Below the pieces are notes generated by a model. It saw only the letters and a list, made by a program, of their open reading frames with translations. It ran no database searches and was not told the DNA's origin. The translations under genes were made by a program, and so were the position numbers. This document shows, in pieces, positions 1-9,900 of a DNA stretch of 64,000 bases (the stretch's first letter is position 1; each line of letters starts with the position of its first letter). This DNA is from JAGWBJ01 sp964291465. Its GTDB lineage: Bacteria; Chloroflexota; Dehalococcoidia; Lucifugimonadales; JAGWBF01. Where the stretch lies: contig OZ219943.1 of the NCBI GenBank assembly GCA_964291465.2, positions 62,001 through 126,000 of the forward strand. Direction: 5' to 3'.

Positions 1-293
1 ACTGGTATGTCGACCAGATCGCCCAGAACGACCCGCTGCTGGCGGCGGAGTTCTACCGCGGGATGGGGCCGGTGGACATGGTCCCCGAGCTGAAGGACAT
101 CGGAGTGCCCACGCTCTACCTGGAGGGGACCCGGGACGCGCTGCTTCCCGAAGACGAGCGGGAAGCCCTGGTGAACGCCCCCAACGTCCGGACGGTGACC
201 CTGGACGGCCCGGGCTACGACCTGGGCTACGCCCGGCCCCGGGAGTGCGCCGCCAAGGTCACCAGGTTCCTGGAGGACGTGGGGGTGCTGTAG
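1..293 (+). CDS. alpha/beta hydrolase, C-terminal fragment (5' end outside window)
   Basis: The reading frame is open from base 3 to the TAG at 291-293, so this is the last ~96 residues of a gene that begins upstream. The segment PTLYLEGTRDALLPEDE has the shape of the strand-plus-acid motif of alpha/beta hydrolases, with the Asp of TRDALLP as the likely catalytic acid. In the stretch where such enzymes carry the catalytic His before a ...RPEE helix, the text reads GPGYDLGYARPRE, so the His is apparently replaced by Tyr. It may therefore be a non-hydrolytic relative. It converges on the next gene with only 9 bases between them. Substrate unknown. Confidence 0.6.
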   Translation, partial: WYVDQIAQNDPLLAAEFYRGMGPVDMVPELKDIGVPTLYLEGTRDALLPEDEREALVNAPNVRTVTLDGPGYDLGYARPRECAAKVTRFLEDVGVL

Positions 294-302
294 GCCGCCC
301 CG

Positions 303-1205
303 TTACGCCTTCCTGACGTACTTGTAGATGGCCTTGTCCCTGGGCTCGGCGAGCTGTCCCGTGACCAGGAACAGGTTGCCGTGGGAATCGTGCCACGTCT
401 GGTGGTTCCGTGGCGTGTCCCAGCGGGCCTTCTCGCGCCCCGAGCCGTCACGCACGACCATCGAGTTGGTCTGGGCCTCGTGGTTGGGGCGCTCGGCAAC
501 GAAGAAGTCCCCGTTGGAGTCCACGAACAGGTCCGTGGGCCAGGCGAGTCCCTTCCACTGGTCGATGAACTCCCCGGCGGGCGAGAAGATCTGTATCCGG
601 TTGTTCAGCCGGTCGCAGACGTAGACCTTTCCATCGGGCATGACCCAGAGGCAGTGGGGGGAGCGTATCTCCCCCGGGGATGTCTCTCCCGGCTGCCCCC
701 ACGACGAGATGAGCCGGCCGTCGGAGGAGAACCGGTGTACGCGGCAGTTCCTGTAGCCGTCGGAGACGTAGATGTCCCCCGAGGGGGACGGGGACATGCG
801 CGTGGGCACGTTGAACGGGCCGCCGGCCCTCAACACCACCCCCTCGTGCTCCTCGCAGCCCGTGTCCGAGGGCCGGCCCCGGTTGCCCAGCTCCATCAAC
901 GGCTCGCCCTCGACGGTGAACTTCATCGCCACGTGGGCCGCCCTGTCCGGAACGTAGACGACGTCATCGGAGTCGATGAACAGGGTGTGGGGCTCGGGAA
1001 GCAGACCGGCGCCCCAAGAGGTGAGGTAGTTTCCCTCACGGTCGAAGACGATGACCGGGGGCTCCATCTGCTGCTGGCATACGATGACCCGCTCCTGGGA
1101 GTCCACGACCACTCCCGTCACGACCCCGAAGGACATCCCTTCGGGCAGGGCGCCCCAGCCCTCTATCACGTCGTACCTGTATGGACCCGAGCCGACTTCG
1201 CCCAT
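303..1205 (-). CDS. NHL-repeat beta-propeller protein (peptidyl-alpha-hydroxyglycine lyase-like)
   Basis: A 300-residue protein made of recurring NHL-type blades, for example IVFDREGNYLTSWG, GDIYVSDGYRNCRVHRF and KVYVCDRLNNRIQIFSPAGE, each ending in a GxxxxxWG/QW turn. This pattern is typical of six-bladed propellers related to the lyase half of peptidylglycine amidating enzymes. In bacteria such proteins are mostly of unknown substrate. No signal peptide is visible. The ATG at 1205 is preceded by AAGGAGGG at good spacing, which fixes the start. It is the last gene of a minus-strand group that includes a DUF1028 protein and a CoA-transferase. A specific lyase activity is not demonstrated by the sequence. 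Confidence 0.75.
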   Translation of the reverse strand: MGEVGSGPYRYDVIEGWGALPEGMSFGVVTGVVVDSQERVIVCQQQMEPPVIVFDREGNYLTSWGAGLLPEPHTLFIDSDDVVYVPDRAAHVAMKFTVEGEPLMELGNRGRPSDTGCEEHEGVVLRAGGPFNVPTRMSPSPSGDIYVSDGYRNCRVHRFSSDGRLISSWGQPGETSPGEIRSPHCLWVMPDGKVYVCDRLNNRIQIFSPAGEFIDQWKGLAWPTDLFVDSNGDFFVAERPNHEAQTNSMVVRDGSGREKARWDTPRNHQTWHDSHGNLFLVTGQLAEPRDKAIYKYVRKA

Positions 1206-1255
1206 GATGGTCCCTCCTTACGTTGCCTGTTCGTGGTTAGGAATACCGGGCCCCG

Positions 1256-1960
1256 TTATCGGGGTGGCCCCGGAGTGACGGCGCTGTCAGGGTCCCTGGC
1301 CCTTATCGCGTAGTAGTCGATCCTGGGCTTCAGGAGCTCCAGCAGCCGCCGCAGCTCGGCCAGGGGCTCGGGGTGGTCGTCGACGCGGAGGTCCACCCGC
1401 GAGAACGAGTCGTCGCCGTATACGACCAGCGCGGCCGAGTGGTAGGGCGTGAACGGCGCCGCCTCTCCGCCCGCGTCCTGCCCGGCCTCCACCGCCCGCA
1501 TCAGCCGCTCCTCCAGGTCCTCCTCCGCCGAGCCCTGGAAGGCCTCGGCCATGGCGTGGACCACTCCCTCCCCCACCAGGCCGTTGCCCATGGCTACGTA
1601 GCCGTCGCCGGTCAGGTGACCGGCCCATGGGTGGATCCCGGCCCCCGTCCGGGCGGCGGACCTGCCCAGGGCGTCGACGACCCCGATCTGCCGCCGCTCG
1701 ATGTGCGCGTCGTCCGCCGCCAGCCTGGACACCACATCCTGCGCCGGCGCTCCCGCGGCCAGCAGGTCCAGGGCCGCGGTCCCAAGCCGGGGGTTGGTCA
1801 TGGCCTGGGTGGCGACGGCGCCGACCCCGGACCGCACGAAGGGGCACCGGGAGCCCACGGCGATTTCGCTGGTGGTGATGCCCACACCCAACATCCCCGT
1901 GCGGGCGCATCGGCCGACCAGGGAGAAGGTGTGGAAGTCGATTCCGATGGGAGTGTCCAT
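1256..1960 (-). CDS. DUF1028 family protein (Ntn-hydrolase-like)
   Basis: The 234-residue product begins PIGIDFHTFSLVGRCARTGM and continues with GVGITTSEIAVGSRCPFVR and the block GYVAMGNGLVGEGVV, which are characteristic of DUF1028 proteins. Members have an Ntn-hydrolase-like fold and often lie beside peptidases, hydantoinases or amino-acid catabolic genes; their reaction is not established. The ATG at 1960 follows GGAGG at about six bases. Length is normal for the family. Its position in a run with a HyuA/HyuB fusion and an M20-like peptidase fits a role in amide or cyclic-amide catabolism, but that is inference from neighbours only. Confidence 0.85.
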   Translation of the reverse strand: MDTPIGIDFHTFSLVGRCARTGMLGVGITTSEIAVGSRCPFVRSGVGAVATQAMTNPRLGTAALDLLAAGAPAQDVVSRLAADDAHIERRQIGVVDALGRSAARTGAGIHPWAGHLTGDGYVAMGNGLVGEGVVHAMAEAFQGSAEEDLEERLMRAVEAGQDAGGEAAPFTPYHSAALVVYGDDSFSRVDLRVDDHPEPLAELRRLLELLKPRIDYYAIRARDPDSAVTPGPPR

Positions 1961-2031
1961 CCTAGCCTCCGGGCGGGCCTAACCTCAGGCGGGCCTAACC
2001 TCCGCGCGGGCATAATCTCCGGGCGCAGCCT

Positions 2032-3258
2032 CTATACGACGCCCTCGTCCTCGAGGGCGGCCACCTTCTCGGGGCTGAACCCCAGGAGATTGCCGTATAT
2101 GTCGTCGTTGTGCTGGCCCAGGGAGGGGGCAAGGTGCTTCACCCTGCCCAGGCCGCTGCTCATCCTTGGCACGATGGCCGGCATCTTGAGTTTGCCCATG
2201 ACGGGGTCGTCCACCTCGACCATGGACCCCCTGGCGGCGAACTGGGGGTCCTGGAAGATGTCTGCTATGCTGTTGATGGCGCCCACGGGGACCTCTTCCT
2301 TATCCAGGAGGTCTATCAGGTCCCCCATGTCGTGGGTCCGGGTCCAGTCCGATACGATGCCGTCCAGCTCGTCGCGGCGCTCCACCCTGCCCGCGCTGGT
2401 GCTGTAACGAGGGTCCGAGCCCAGGTCTTCCCGGTCCATCGCCCTGGCCAGCCGTTGGAATATCCGGTCGCTGGTGCACGCGATGGCGACCCACTTCCCG
2501 TCCCTCGTCGGGTAGTGGTTGTGGGGCACGGCGTGGGCGGTGCCGGTGCCCTGACGCTCGCGGACGAACCCGAGCTTGTCGTAGGCCGAGGCCAGGTTGT
2601 CCAGGAGCCGGAATATGCTCTCGTACAGGGAGATGTCGATGCACTGGCCCTCGCCCGTCCGGCGCCGGTGCTCCAGGGCAACCATGATGGAGAAGGCGCC
2701 GAAGAGCCCCGCCGCGTAGTCGGCGATGGTGGCCGACCCCGGGTTGACGGGTGGCCGGTCGGGAAAACCGGCCAGGTAGCTCAGGCCCCCGAAGGCCTGG
2801 GCGATGCGCCCGAACCCGGCCTTCTCCCGGTACGGCCCCGTCTGGCCGTAGGCGGACACCCTGACCATGACCAGCCCGGGGTTCAGCTCCCTGAGGACCT
2901 CGTATCCCATGTTCCAGCGTTCCATGGTGCCCGGCCTGAAGTTCTCCACCAGCACGTCGGAGCGCTTGACCAGGTCCTTGATGATCTCCTGGCCCTTCTC
3001 CTGTCTCAGGTCGCAGGTGATGCCCCGCTTGTTGCGGTTCTCCTGGGCCCAGATGAGCCCTACCCCGTTGTGCTTCTCGCCAAGCTGGCGGCAGGGGTCG
3101 CCGCGCCCCGGCATCTCCACCTTGATGACGTCGGCGCCGAACTCGGCCATCATGGTCGCCGCGAAGGGGGCGGCGATGAAGGTGGCCAGATCCAGCACGC
3201 GAATCCCGCTCAAGGCGTCGCCGTCAACGGCGTCATCAGGCCTGGAAGACGAGACCAT
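2032..3258 (-). CDS. CaiB/BaiF family CoA-transferase
   Basis: The 408-residue product carries the family III CoA-transferase signatures: IRVLDLATFIAAPFAA near the N-terminus, VLVENFRPGTMERWNMGYE in the middle, VRVSAYGQTGPY, and IADYAAGLFGAFSIM, whose Asp is the position of the catalytic aspartate in formyl-CoA and carnitine CoA-transferases. It moves CoA between carboxylic acids; the acids cannot be named from sequence. It starts four bases after the stop of the CitE-like lyase gene (3263), so the two are almost certainly co-transcribed and perhaps co-translated: activation of an acid to a CoA thioester followed by, or coupled to, C-C cleavage. Length is normal for the family. Confidence 0.9.
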   Translation of the reverse strand: MVSSSRPDDAVDGDALSGIRVLDLATFIAAPFAATMMAEFGADVIKVEMPGRGDPCRQLGEKHNGVGLIWAQENRNKRGITCDLRQEKGQEIIKDLVKRSDVLVENFRPGTMERWNMGYEVLRELNPGLVMVRVSAYGQTGPYREKAGFGRIAQAFGGLSYLAGFPDRPPVNPGSATIADYAAGLFGAFSIMVALEHRRRTGEGQCIDISLYESIFRLLDNLASAYDKLGFVRERQGTGTAHAVPHNHYPTRDGKWVAIACTSDRIFQRLARAMDREDLGSDPRYSTSAGRVERRDELDGIVSDWTRTHDMGDLIDLLDKEEVPVGAINSIADIFQDPQFAARGSMVEVDDPVMGKLKMPAIVPRMSSGLGRVKHLAPSLGQHNDDIYGNLLGFSPEKVAALEDEGVV

Positions 3259-3262
3259 ATCT

Positions 3263-4174
3263 CTAACCCTCTACCTCTTGGGCCACGCCTTGGGCCCCGG
3301 CGTGGAGCTCGATGACCCGCCTGGCGTTCTCCACCAGCGGATAGTCGACGAACTGGCCGTCCACCCGTATGGACGCGCTGCCGGCGGCCTGGGCCTGGGC
3401 AAAGGCATCGACGATCTTCCTGGCCTGGGCCAGCTCCTCCGGGGACACGTAGGAGAAGACCCGGTTGGCCAGGGGGACCTGCCTGGGGTGGATGCAGCTC
3501 TTGCCCTGGAACCCCATGCGCCGGGCCCGTTGGGCCGACTCCACGAACCCCTCCTCGTCGTCCAGGCGCACCCACACCGAGTCCGTGGGTGGGTCGATCC
3601 CGGCGGCGCGGGAGATCACCACCAGTCGGGAGCGGGCATAGGCCAGCTCCGCCTCGTCCCTGGTCCAGTCTATGCTCACGTCCCTGGTGAAGTCGCCCGC
3701 GCCGAAGTGGAGGGACTTGATGCGCGGGTTGCTGCGGGCGATGTCATACGCCCGCCACAGCCCCAGGGCCGTCTCGATTATGGGGACTACCTCCACGCTG
3801 CCCGGCTCCAGGCCAAGGGCCTTCTCACGGGCTGCCAGGACCCGCTCCACGTCCTCCATCTCCTCCGCCGACTCCACCTTGGGCACCACCAGGCCGCCAA
3901 GCCCGGCGCAGACCACCACCTCGATGTCGGCGAGCCCCACGTTCAGGGAGAAGTCGGTCTTCTCTCCCGTGGGGTTGACCCGGACGTACACGCGGGTGCC
4001 CGTCTCCCCGACCGCGGGGATGGCCTGCCTGACCGCGTCCCTGGCCGCCACCTTCTGGTCGACAGCCACGGCGTCTTCAAGGTCCAGGATGGCCGCGTCC
4101 GCGCCGAAGGCGCCCACCTTGGACACCTTCCTCGGCTCGTTGCCGGGCGCGTATAGAAGGGTGCGTATCGCCAT
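3263..4174 (-). CDS. HpcH/HpaI or CitE-like CoA ester lyase
   Basis: Starting at MAIRTLLYAPGN (GGAGGAG about six bases upstream, preferred over a TTG five codons earlier) the product has 303 residues. It shows the CitE/malyl-CoA lyase hallmarks: PGNEPRKVSKV, the acidic LDLEDAVAVDQK motif, RVNPTG, LVVPKVESAEEM and PIIETALGL, and CIHPRQVPL near the end. Enzymes of this family cleave or form beta-hydroxyacyl-CoA esters such as malyl-, methylmalyl- or citramalyl-CoA with Mg2+. It lies four bases upstream of the CoA-transferase gene, a common pairing for organic acid breakdown. The exact substrate is not resolvable. Confidence 0.88.
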   Translation of the reverse strand: MAIRTLLYAPGNEPRKVSKVGAFGADAAILDLEDAVAVDQKVAARDAVRQAIPAVGETGTRVYVRVNPTGEKTDFSLNVGLADIEVVVCAGLGGLVVPKVESAEEMEDVERVLAAREKALGLEPGSVEVVPIIETALGLWRAYDIARSNPRIKSLHFGAGDFTRDVSIDWTRDEAELAYARSRLVVISRAAGIDPPTDSVWVRLDDEEGFVESAQRARRMGFQGKSCIHPRQVPLANRVFSYVSPEELAQARKIVDAFAQAQAAGSASIRVDGQFVDYPLVENARRVIELHAGAQGVAQEVEG

Positions 4175-4301
4175 CTGAGTCTCCTCCAAGGGGTCCGGGC
4201 GGAAAGGGGCTCGGGAGCGCCCCGGCCCATTCTATCCGACATCGTCCGCGTATGAAAGGGCTACGAAAGGGCTACGAAATGGCGAGGCCTCGCCGCCGGG
4301 A

Positions 4302-5699
4302 CTACAAGACGTGGACCTCGATGAGGTTGGTCGAGCCCGGGACTCCCATGGGCACTCCCGACGTTATGACAACCCGTTGCCCTTTCCGCACCAGTCCCGA
4401 GTTGAGCGACTCGTTCAGGGCCTTCCTGACCATCTCGTCGGTGTCCTTGGCCGCCTCGCTCAGGATGGGGATGACCCCCCAGACCAGGGAGAGACGCCTG
4501 TAGCTGCTCTCCAGGGGCGTCGGCGCCAGGATGAGCCGCCGGGGACGGTGCTTGGCCACCAGCTTCGGGGTGCTGCCGGACTGGGTGAAGGTTATGATGG
4601 CCGCTGCGTCGATGTGCCTGGCCAGGTCGCAGGCGGCGCGGCCCACGGACTCCCCAAGGGACGCCGTGTCCCAAGGCTGGGGCGTGAACGGCAGGGCCGA
4701 CTCGGCGTCCTGGGCGATCCTGGCCATCATCGCGACGGCCTCCACTGGATGGGCCCCGACGGCGGTCTCCTCCGACAGCATGACCGCGTCGGTGCCGTCC
4801 AGGACGGCGTTGGCGACGTCGGTGACCTCGGCGCGGGTGGGACGGGGGTTCTCCACCATGGAGCGGAGCATCTGGGTGGCGGTGATGACCGGCTTTCCCG
4901 CCCGGTTGGACCTCTCGATCAGCCGCTTCTGGACCAGGGGGCCCCTCTCCAGGGGAGTCTCGACCCCCAGGTCGCCCCGGGCGACCATTATCGCGTCCGC
5001 GGCGTCGATGATCTCGTCCATGTTCGCCACCGCTTCGTGCTTCTCGATCTTGGCGACCAGCGGGACTGCGGCGCTGTGCGCCTCGACGATCCTCCTCGCC
5101 TCGTGGAGGTCCGCCGCGGTCCGCACGAAGGAGAGGCCTACGTAGTCCACGCCGCACTGGATCCCGAAAGCCAGGTCGGCCAGGTCCTTGTCGGTCAACG
5201 AGGGCACGTCCAGGGAGCTGGTGGGGACGTTGACGCCCTTGTGGGAGCTGAGCGGCCCGCCTATCCGGACGTCGCACCTGATGTCATCGATGGTGGTGTC
5301 GAGCACCTGCAGCTCCAGGGCTCCATCGGCAAGGAGGATGGTGTCGCCCACGGACACGCTCCTGGGCAGGGCCGGGTGGCTCACCGAGACCTCGCCAGCG
5401 TCGCCGGGCACCTGTCGCGTGGTCAGGGTGAGCATGGAGCCGGTCTCGACGTCGACCGTTCCCTCAGCCACGGGCCCGATCCTGATTTTGGGACCGGACA
5501 GGTCCTGGAGGACGGCCACGGGCCTCCCGTGGGCCGTGGAGATGCGGCGGATGGCCTCGACGACCTCACGGTGGTCGGCATGGGTCCCGTGGGAGAAGTT
5601 GAGCCGGGCAACGTCCATCCCGGCCCCTATCAGACGTTCCAGGACGGCCGGGGACCTGGAGGCCGGGCCTATCGTGCAGACTATCTTCGTTCTTCTCAT
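4302..5699 (-). CDS. pyk: pyruvate kinase
   Basis: The product (465 residues, usual length) begins RRTKIVCTIGPASRSP and has the full set of pyruvate kinase motifs: ARLNFSHGTH, QDLSGPKIRIG, VGLSFVRTAADL, the catalytic Lys in VAKIEKHEAV, IMVARGDLGVETPL, and the potassium/ADP-site block TATQMLRSM followed by MLSEETAVG. It makes pyruvate and ATP from phosphoenolpyruvate in the cytoplasm. A C-terminal allosteric domain is present. AGGA lies upstream of the ATG. A central glycolytic gene inside an amide/CoA catabolic run is somewhat unexpected; it sits 22 bases downstream of the M20-like gene. Confidence 0.97.
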   Translation of the reverse strand: MRRTKIVCTIGPASRSPAVLERLIGAGMDVARLNFSHGTHADHREVVEAIRRISTAHGRPVAVLQDLSGPKIRIGPVAEGTVDVETGSMLTLTTRQVPGDAGEVSVSHPALPRSVSVGDTILLADGALELQVLDTTIDDIRCDVRIGGPLSSHKGVNVPTSSLDVPSLTDKDLADLAFGIQCGVDYVGLSFVRTAADLHEARRIVEAHSAAVPLVAKIEKHEAVANMDEIIDAADAIMVARGDLGVETPLERGPLVQKRLIERSNRAGKPVITATQMLRSMVENPRPTRAEVTDVANAVLDGTDAVMLSEETAVGAHPVEAVAMMARIAQDAESALPFTPQPWDTASLGESVGRAACDLARHIDAAAIITFTQSGSTPKLVAKHRPRRLILAPTPLESSYRRLSLVWGVIPILSEAAKDTDEMVRKALNESLNSGLVRKGQRVVITSGVPMGVPGSTNLIEVHVL

Positions 5700-5721
5700 G
5701 GGCTGTCCTGGAGGCTGGACC

Positions 5722-6987
5722 TCAGCCTCTTCCGGCGCCGTCGTGCGCCCGGTCCGAGCCGCACACCTCCAGGGCCGTCACCGCCAGGACCCTGGCGCAC
5801 TCCACCATCTCGCTGATGACCACGTAGGAGTCGTCCTCGTCTTTCGTCCCCCTGCCTACGGTCGGCCCGTAGATGAGGCAGGGGATGCCGGCCTTCCACA
5901 GGTGGCACGTGTCGTTGGCGCTGTAGGAGTCGGGGATGATGGCCCCGATGGAGGAGGGAGGCCGCCCGGTTACCCTTTCGTGGCTGCGGGCCACGGTCTG
6001 GACGATGTACTCGTCCCGGGGGACGTCCAGGGGGTCCATCACCAGCCTGCGGCGGCCCCTGAAGGAGTCCGGGGGCGGTATCTCGATCTCGTACCGCAGG
6101 TCAGGGTCCGCGCCGGCCAGCGGGTCCAGCGCCCGGCGAATGTCGGCGACGATGCCCTCCACTGTTTGTCCGGGGAGGAAGTGGACGTCGACGATGATGG
6201 TGCACAGGTCGGGGACGTAGGGCGGCTCCACGAGGACGTACTCCCGCCCGCGGCCTCCGATGATGCTGCCGACGTTGAGCTTGGGCAGGGCCGGCATGTC
6301 GGACCGGGGGGTGCAGGTGAACTCGACGTTCTCCAGGGCGTCCATGATCCGGGCCATGTTCCGTACGGCGTGCACCGTGTGGCCGCTGCGGGCCATGTGG
6401 CCCGTGACCCCGTAGGCGTGGATGGCCATGTGCACTATGCCGGCGTGCACCGTGACCAGGTTGCCAAGGCCGAAGGGCTCGGCCACCACCGCCATGTCCG
6501 TCCGGAAGCCCGTGTCCACGAGATGCTTCGTGCCCTCGCCGCCCTGGGTCTCCCCCACGACGCAGGCCACCACCAGGTCTCCCTTCAGCCGGGCCTGGGA
6601 GAGCCGGACGGCCTCGGCGGCCATGATGACGCTGGCCAGGCCGCCCTTCATGTTCTGCACGCCGTGGCCGTAGAGACGGTCTCCCTCGACGGTGGGGGTC
6701 CACGGGTCCCGGCGCCACCGCATTCCCAGGGAGTTGATGTCTATGTGGCCGTTGAGCATGAGGCTGGGCCCGCCTCCGGAGCCCTCCAGGGTAGCAATGG
6801 TCTGGAAGCGCCCGGGCTCCACCTCCTGCAGGTCGACCCGGTATCCGCGGCTGCCGAAGAAGTCGGCCAGGTACCGCGCCACGGGGGTCTCGTCGGGCTT
6901 GAAGCTGGGTATGCGGACCAAGTCCGACGCCAGATCCACTATGGCAGCGCGGTCGACTTGCCCCAGCACCCGGTCTACGGCCATCAT
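5722..6987 (-). CDS. M20 family metallopeptidase-like protein with altered metal ligands
   Basis: The true start is the ATG at 6987 (MMAVDRVLGQ), eight bases after the hydantoinase stop, giving 421 residues; a longer reading frame upstream only overlaps the hydantoinase. It resembles ArgE/DapE/CPG2 peptidases: LVRIPSFKPDE, MLNGHIDINSLG (His and Asp of the first metal site), and a dimerisation domain in the middle. However GHGVQNMKGG has Asn where the bridging Asp of DMKGG is usual, GETQGGEGT has Thr for the second Glu of the EE pair, and the C-terminal His motif is not obvious. It may be a divergent amidohydrolase or a catalytically changed member. Tight spacing suggests it acts with the HyuA-HyuB protein. 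Confidence 0.8.
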   Translation of the reverse strand: MMAVDRVLGQVDRAAIVDLASDLVRIPSFKPDETPVARYLADFFGSRGYRVDLQEVEPGRFQTIATLEGSGGGPSLMLNGHIDINSLGMRWRRDPWTPTVEGDRLYGHGVQNMKGGLASVIMAAEAVRLSQARLKGDLVVACVVGETQGGEGTKHLVDTGFRTDMAVVAEPFGLGNLVTVHAGIVHMAIHAYGVTGHMARSGHTVHAVRNMARIMDALENVEFTCTPRSDMPALPKLNVGSIIGGRGREYVLVEPPYVPDLCTIIVDVHFLPGQTVEGIVADIRRALDPLAGADPDLRYEIEIPPPDSFRGRRRLVMDPLDVPRDEYIVQTVARSHERVTGRPPSSIGAIIPDSYSANDTCHLWKAGIPCLIYGPTVGRGTKDEDDSYVVISEMVECARVLAVTALEVCGSDRAHDGAGRG

Positions 6988-6995
6988 GTCAGCCC

Positions 6996-9900
6996 TCAGC
7001 CCCGTCCATCGGTCACCGGCGACGGGCCGCCTCCCGCGGCCGTTCCCTGTCTCCGGCGGCCGGCCTCCAGCTTTCGCCTGAGGTCCGCCGTCGCCTGTGG
7101 GTCGGCCTCGAGGGTGTCCGGGTCGATGGCGACGCCGTACACGTCCCGGGCCTTCTCCAGGGACACGTACCCCTCCAGCACGTCCAACTCCACCATGGAG
7201 ACGTCCCGGTCCATAGGGTCGCCGTATCCCCCGCCTCCGCCCGATTCCACGGCGAAGATGTCTCCCTTCTGCAGCGACACGTTGGCGAACTTGGAGGGCG
7301 ACGGCAGGCCGAAGGCCTCCTGAAGGGTGGTACGCTTGCCGTTCCTGGTCAGGTGGAAGGAGTGGCAGTGGGCGTCGCCCCCGCCGAAGATGCCCCGTGG
7401 AGGAAGGATGTGCCGGGTGGCCGCGGCCGAGTAGAGGGCGTCTCCCAGGAGCTCGAACTCCTGGCGGGAGGCGAGGCCCCCGCGGAACTTCCCGTCCCCT
7501 CCCGAGTCGGTGGCCATCTCCCACCGCATGAAGAGGGCCGGGAACTCCCGTTCCCATACCTCCAGGGAGGAGAACCGGCAGTTATTGCGCGGGTCGGGGG
7601 CCACGGGCTCGCCGTCCTTGGTGGCCCGGGCCCCGTAGCCGCCGCTCTGGCTCAGGTACCAGACCCACTCGTTCCCGGTCTCCGGGTGAAACCCCCAGTA
7701 GGTGGTGTTGTCCCGGTCGCCGTTGCTGGAGCCGATGACCCGCTCGGGAAGCCAATCGCCAAAGGCCCTGATGACCGTGTCGGTGAGCGCCGGGATATGG
7801 TAGATCCCAGCGGCTACGGGGGCCGGATGGTGGGGGTTCAGTATGGACCCGTCGGGGATGAAGAGGTCGATCTGCTCCAGCACGCCGGAGTTCATGACCC
7901 CCTCGGGGTCCACCATGGAGATGACCGCCACGAAGATGGCCCCCTTGGCGACCACCTTGCTGCAGTTGACCATCGAGAAGTCCTGGTCGGAGCTGCCCGA
8001 GCAGTCCACCCTCAGCCTGTCGCCCTTCTTCTCCACCGCTACGTTGATCTTGTACATGCGGTCTGTGTAACCGTCGGTGTCGACGAAGTCGTGGTCGTGT
8101 CCCTTGCCGTCGGGCATCTCCAGTAGCTTCTGCCTGAACCGTCTCCGGCCGTACTCCAGGGTGGCCTCCATGCCGGCCAGCACCATGTCCACCCCGTACT
8201 TGTCGATGAGCGCCTTCACTCGCCGCTCGCCGGTCAGGTTGGCGGTGATCTGGGACTGGATGTCGCCCCATATCTGGCGGGACACCCGCACGTTACGGAG
8301 GATGAACTCCCTCACGGTGGTGTTTAGGACCCCCGCCTCGTACAGCTTGGCGGGAGGAATGGTGAGGGCCTCCTGCACGACGTGCCGGGCCGTGCCCGAG
8401 AACCCGCCCGCGGCCATGCCGCCGATGTCCGTCCAATGGCCCCGGTTGGCGGTGTAGCCCACCAGGGTGTCTTCATGGAAGATGGGCCGCGCCACCATCA
8501 CGTCGGGCTGGTGGGAGCCGCCGGCGTAGACGTCGTTGAGGATCATCACGTCGCCTTCGTCGAACTTGCCGTCGAAGGCCTCTATGATGGCCTCCAGGGA
8601 GTCGGTCATGGTCCCGGCGTGGATGGGCACTCCCTGGGCCTGGGCGACCATCCGGCCCCGGCTGTCGAATATCGCGCCGGTGAAGTCCAGCCGCTCGGCG
8701 AAGGTGCTGGAGTAGGCCACGGCCGTGGTGCTCTTCATCATCTCCTCGACGGTGGAGAGCAGGTAGCTGCGGATGATCTCGGCGGTGAAGGGGTCCAGCT
8801 CCGCCGCCTCCTGCTGGGGGCTGGAGCTGACGGTGGTCCTTATGTTGCCATACTCGTCCACCCGGGACTCGCAGCCCTGGGGCAGGAAGATGGTGTTGTC
8901 CACCTCCTCGACGATGCAGGGGCTCTGCAGCACCATGCCTTGCCTCAACGTCTCCCGGTCGTACACGGGCACCGGCGAGTCGTAGAAGGCCATCTTTCGG
9001 TGCCCCTTGGGAGAGGGAGCGCCATGGCCTGCGCCTTCCCTCTTGGGAAGCTCCAGGGACTGTATGTATCCCGTTGCCGTGGCGTGGATGTTGACCACCT
9101 CGGCGGGGTCCCCCAGCACCATGCCGTACCTCTCCCGGTACACCCTCTCGAACTCCTGATAGACCTGCTCCCTGGTCACCTTGCCCCTGGGCAGGGGGAC
9201 CCGCAGCTCGAAGGACTGGCCCACGTACCGCACGTCGGCCTTCCACTGGACTCCGGTGCCGACGACACGGCTCTCGTCTGCCTGCAGGTATCCCAGGGCC
9301 CGGGCCTCGAGCTCCCGGAAGTCCGTCTCCACCCGGTCCATGGACAGCTCCGCCAGGGGCGATGACACCGTCCGGGACTCGTTGTAGCTGATGTCGGCGG
9401 TCATCATGCCCAGGGCGGAAAGGGTGCTGGCGTTGACGGGGAACAGCACGGAGGTTATGTCAAGCTCCTTGGCCACGTCTATGGCGTGCTGGGCCCCGGC
9501 CCCGCCAAAGGGCACGAGGGTGAACTCCCTGGGGTCGATGCCCTTCTTCACCGTGACCTGCCGCACCGCCTGGGCCATGCTGGCGTTGACGACCTTGTAC
9601 ACGCCCTGGGCCGCCTCGGGCACCGAGACGCCGAAGTGGTCGGCTATGGGCTGCATAGCCCTCCACGACCTGTCCGGGTCCAGCTTCATGGAGCCGCCGC
9701 CCAGGAAGTTCCCCGGGTTGAGGGTCCCCAGGATCATGTTGGCGTCGGTGGTGGCGGGCTCAGTGCCGCCGAAGTCGTAGCAGGCCGGTCCCGGGTCGGC
9801 GCCGGCGCTGCGAGGGCCGACCCTGAGGCTTCCGCCCTCGTCGACCCACGCGATGCTCCCGCCGCCGGCCCCGATGGACACCACGTCGATGCTGTCGCTC

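Noticed and set aside
2110..6200. Several 400-700 codon plus-strand frames opposite the catabolic genes
   Set aside because: All are opposite strongly recognised genes (CoA-transferase, lyase, pyruvate kinase, M20-like) and show no family motifs.
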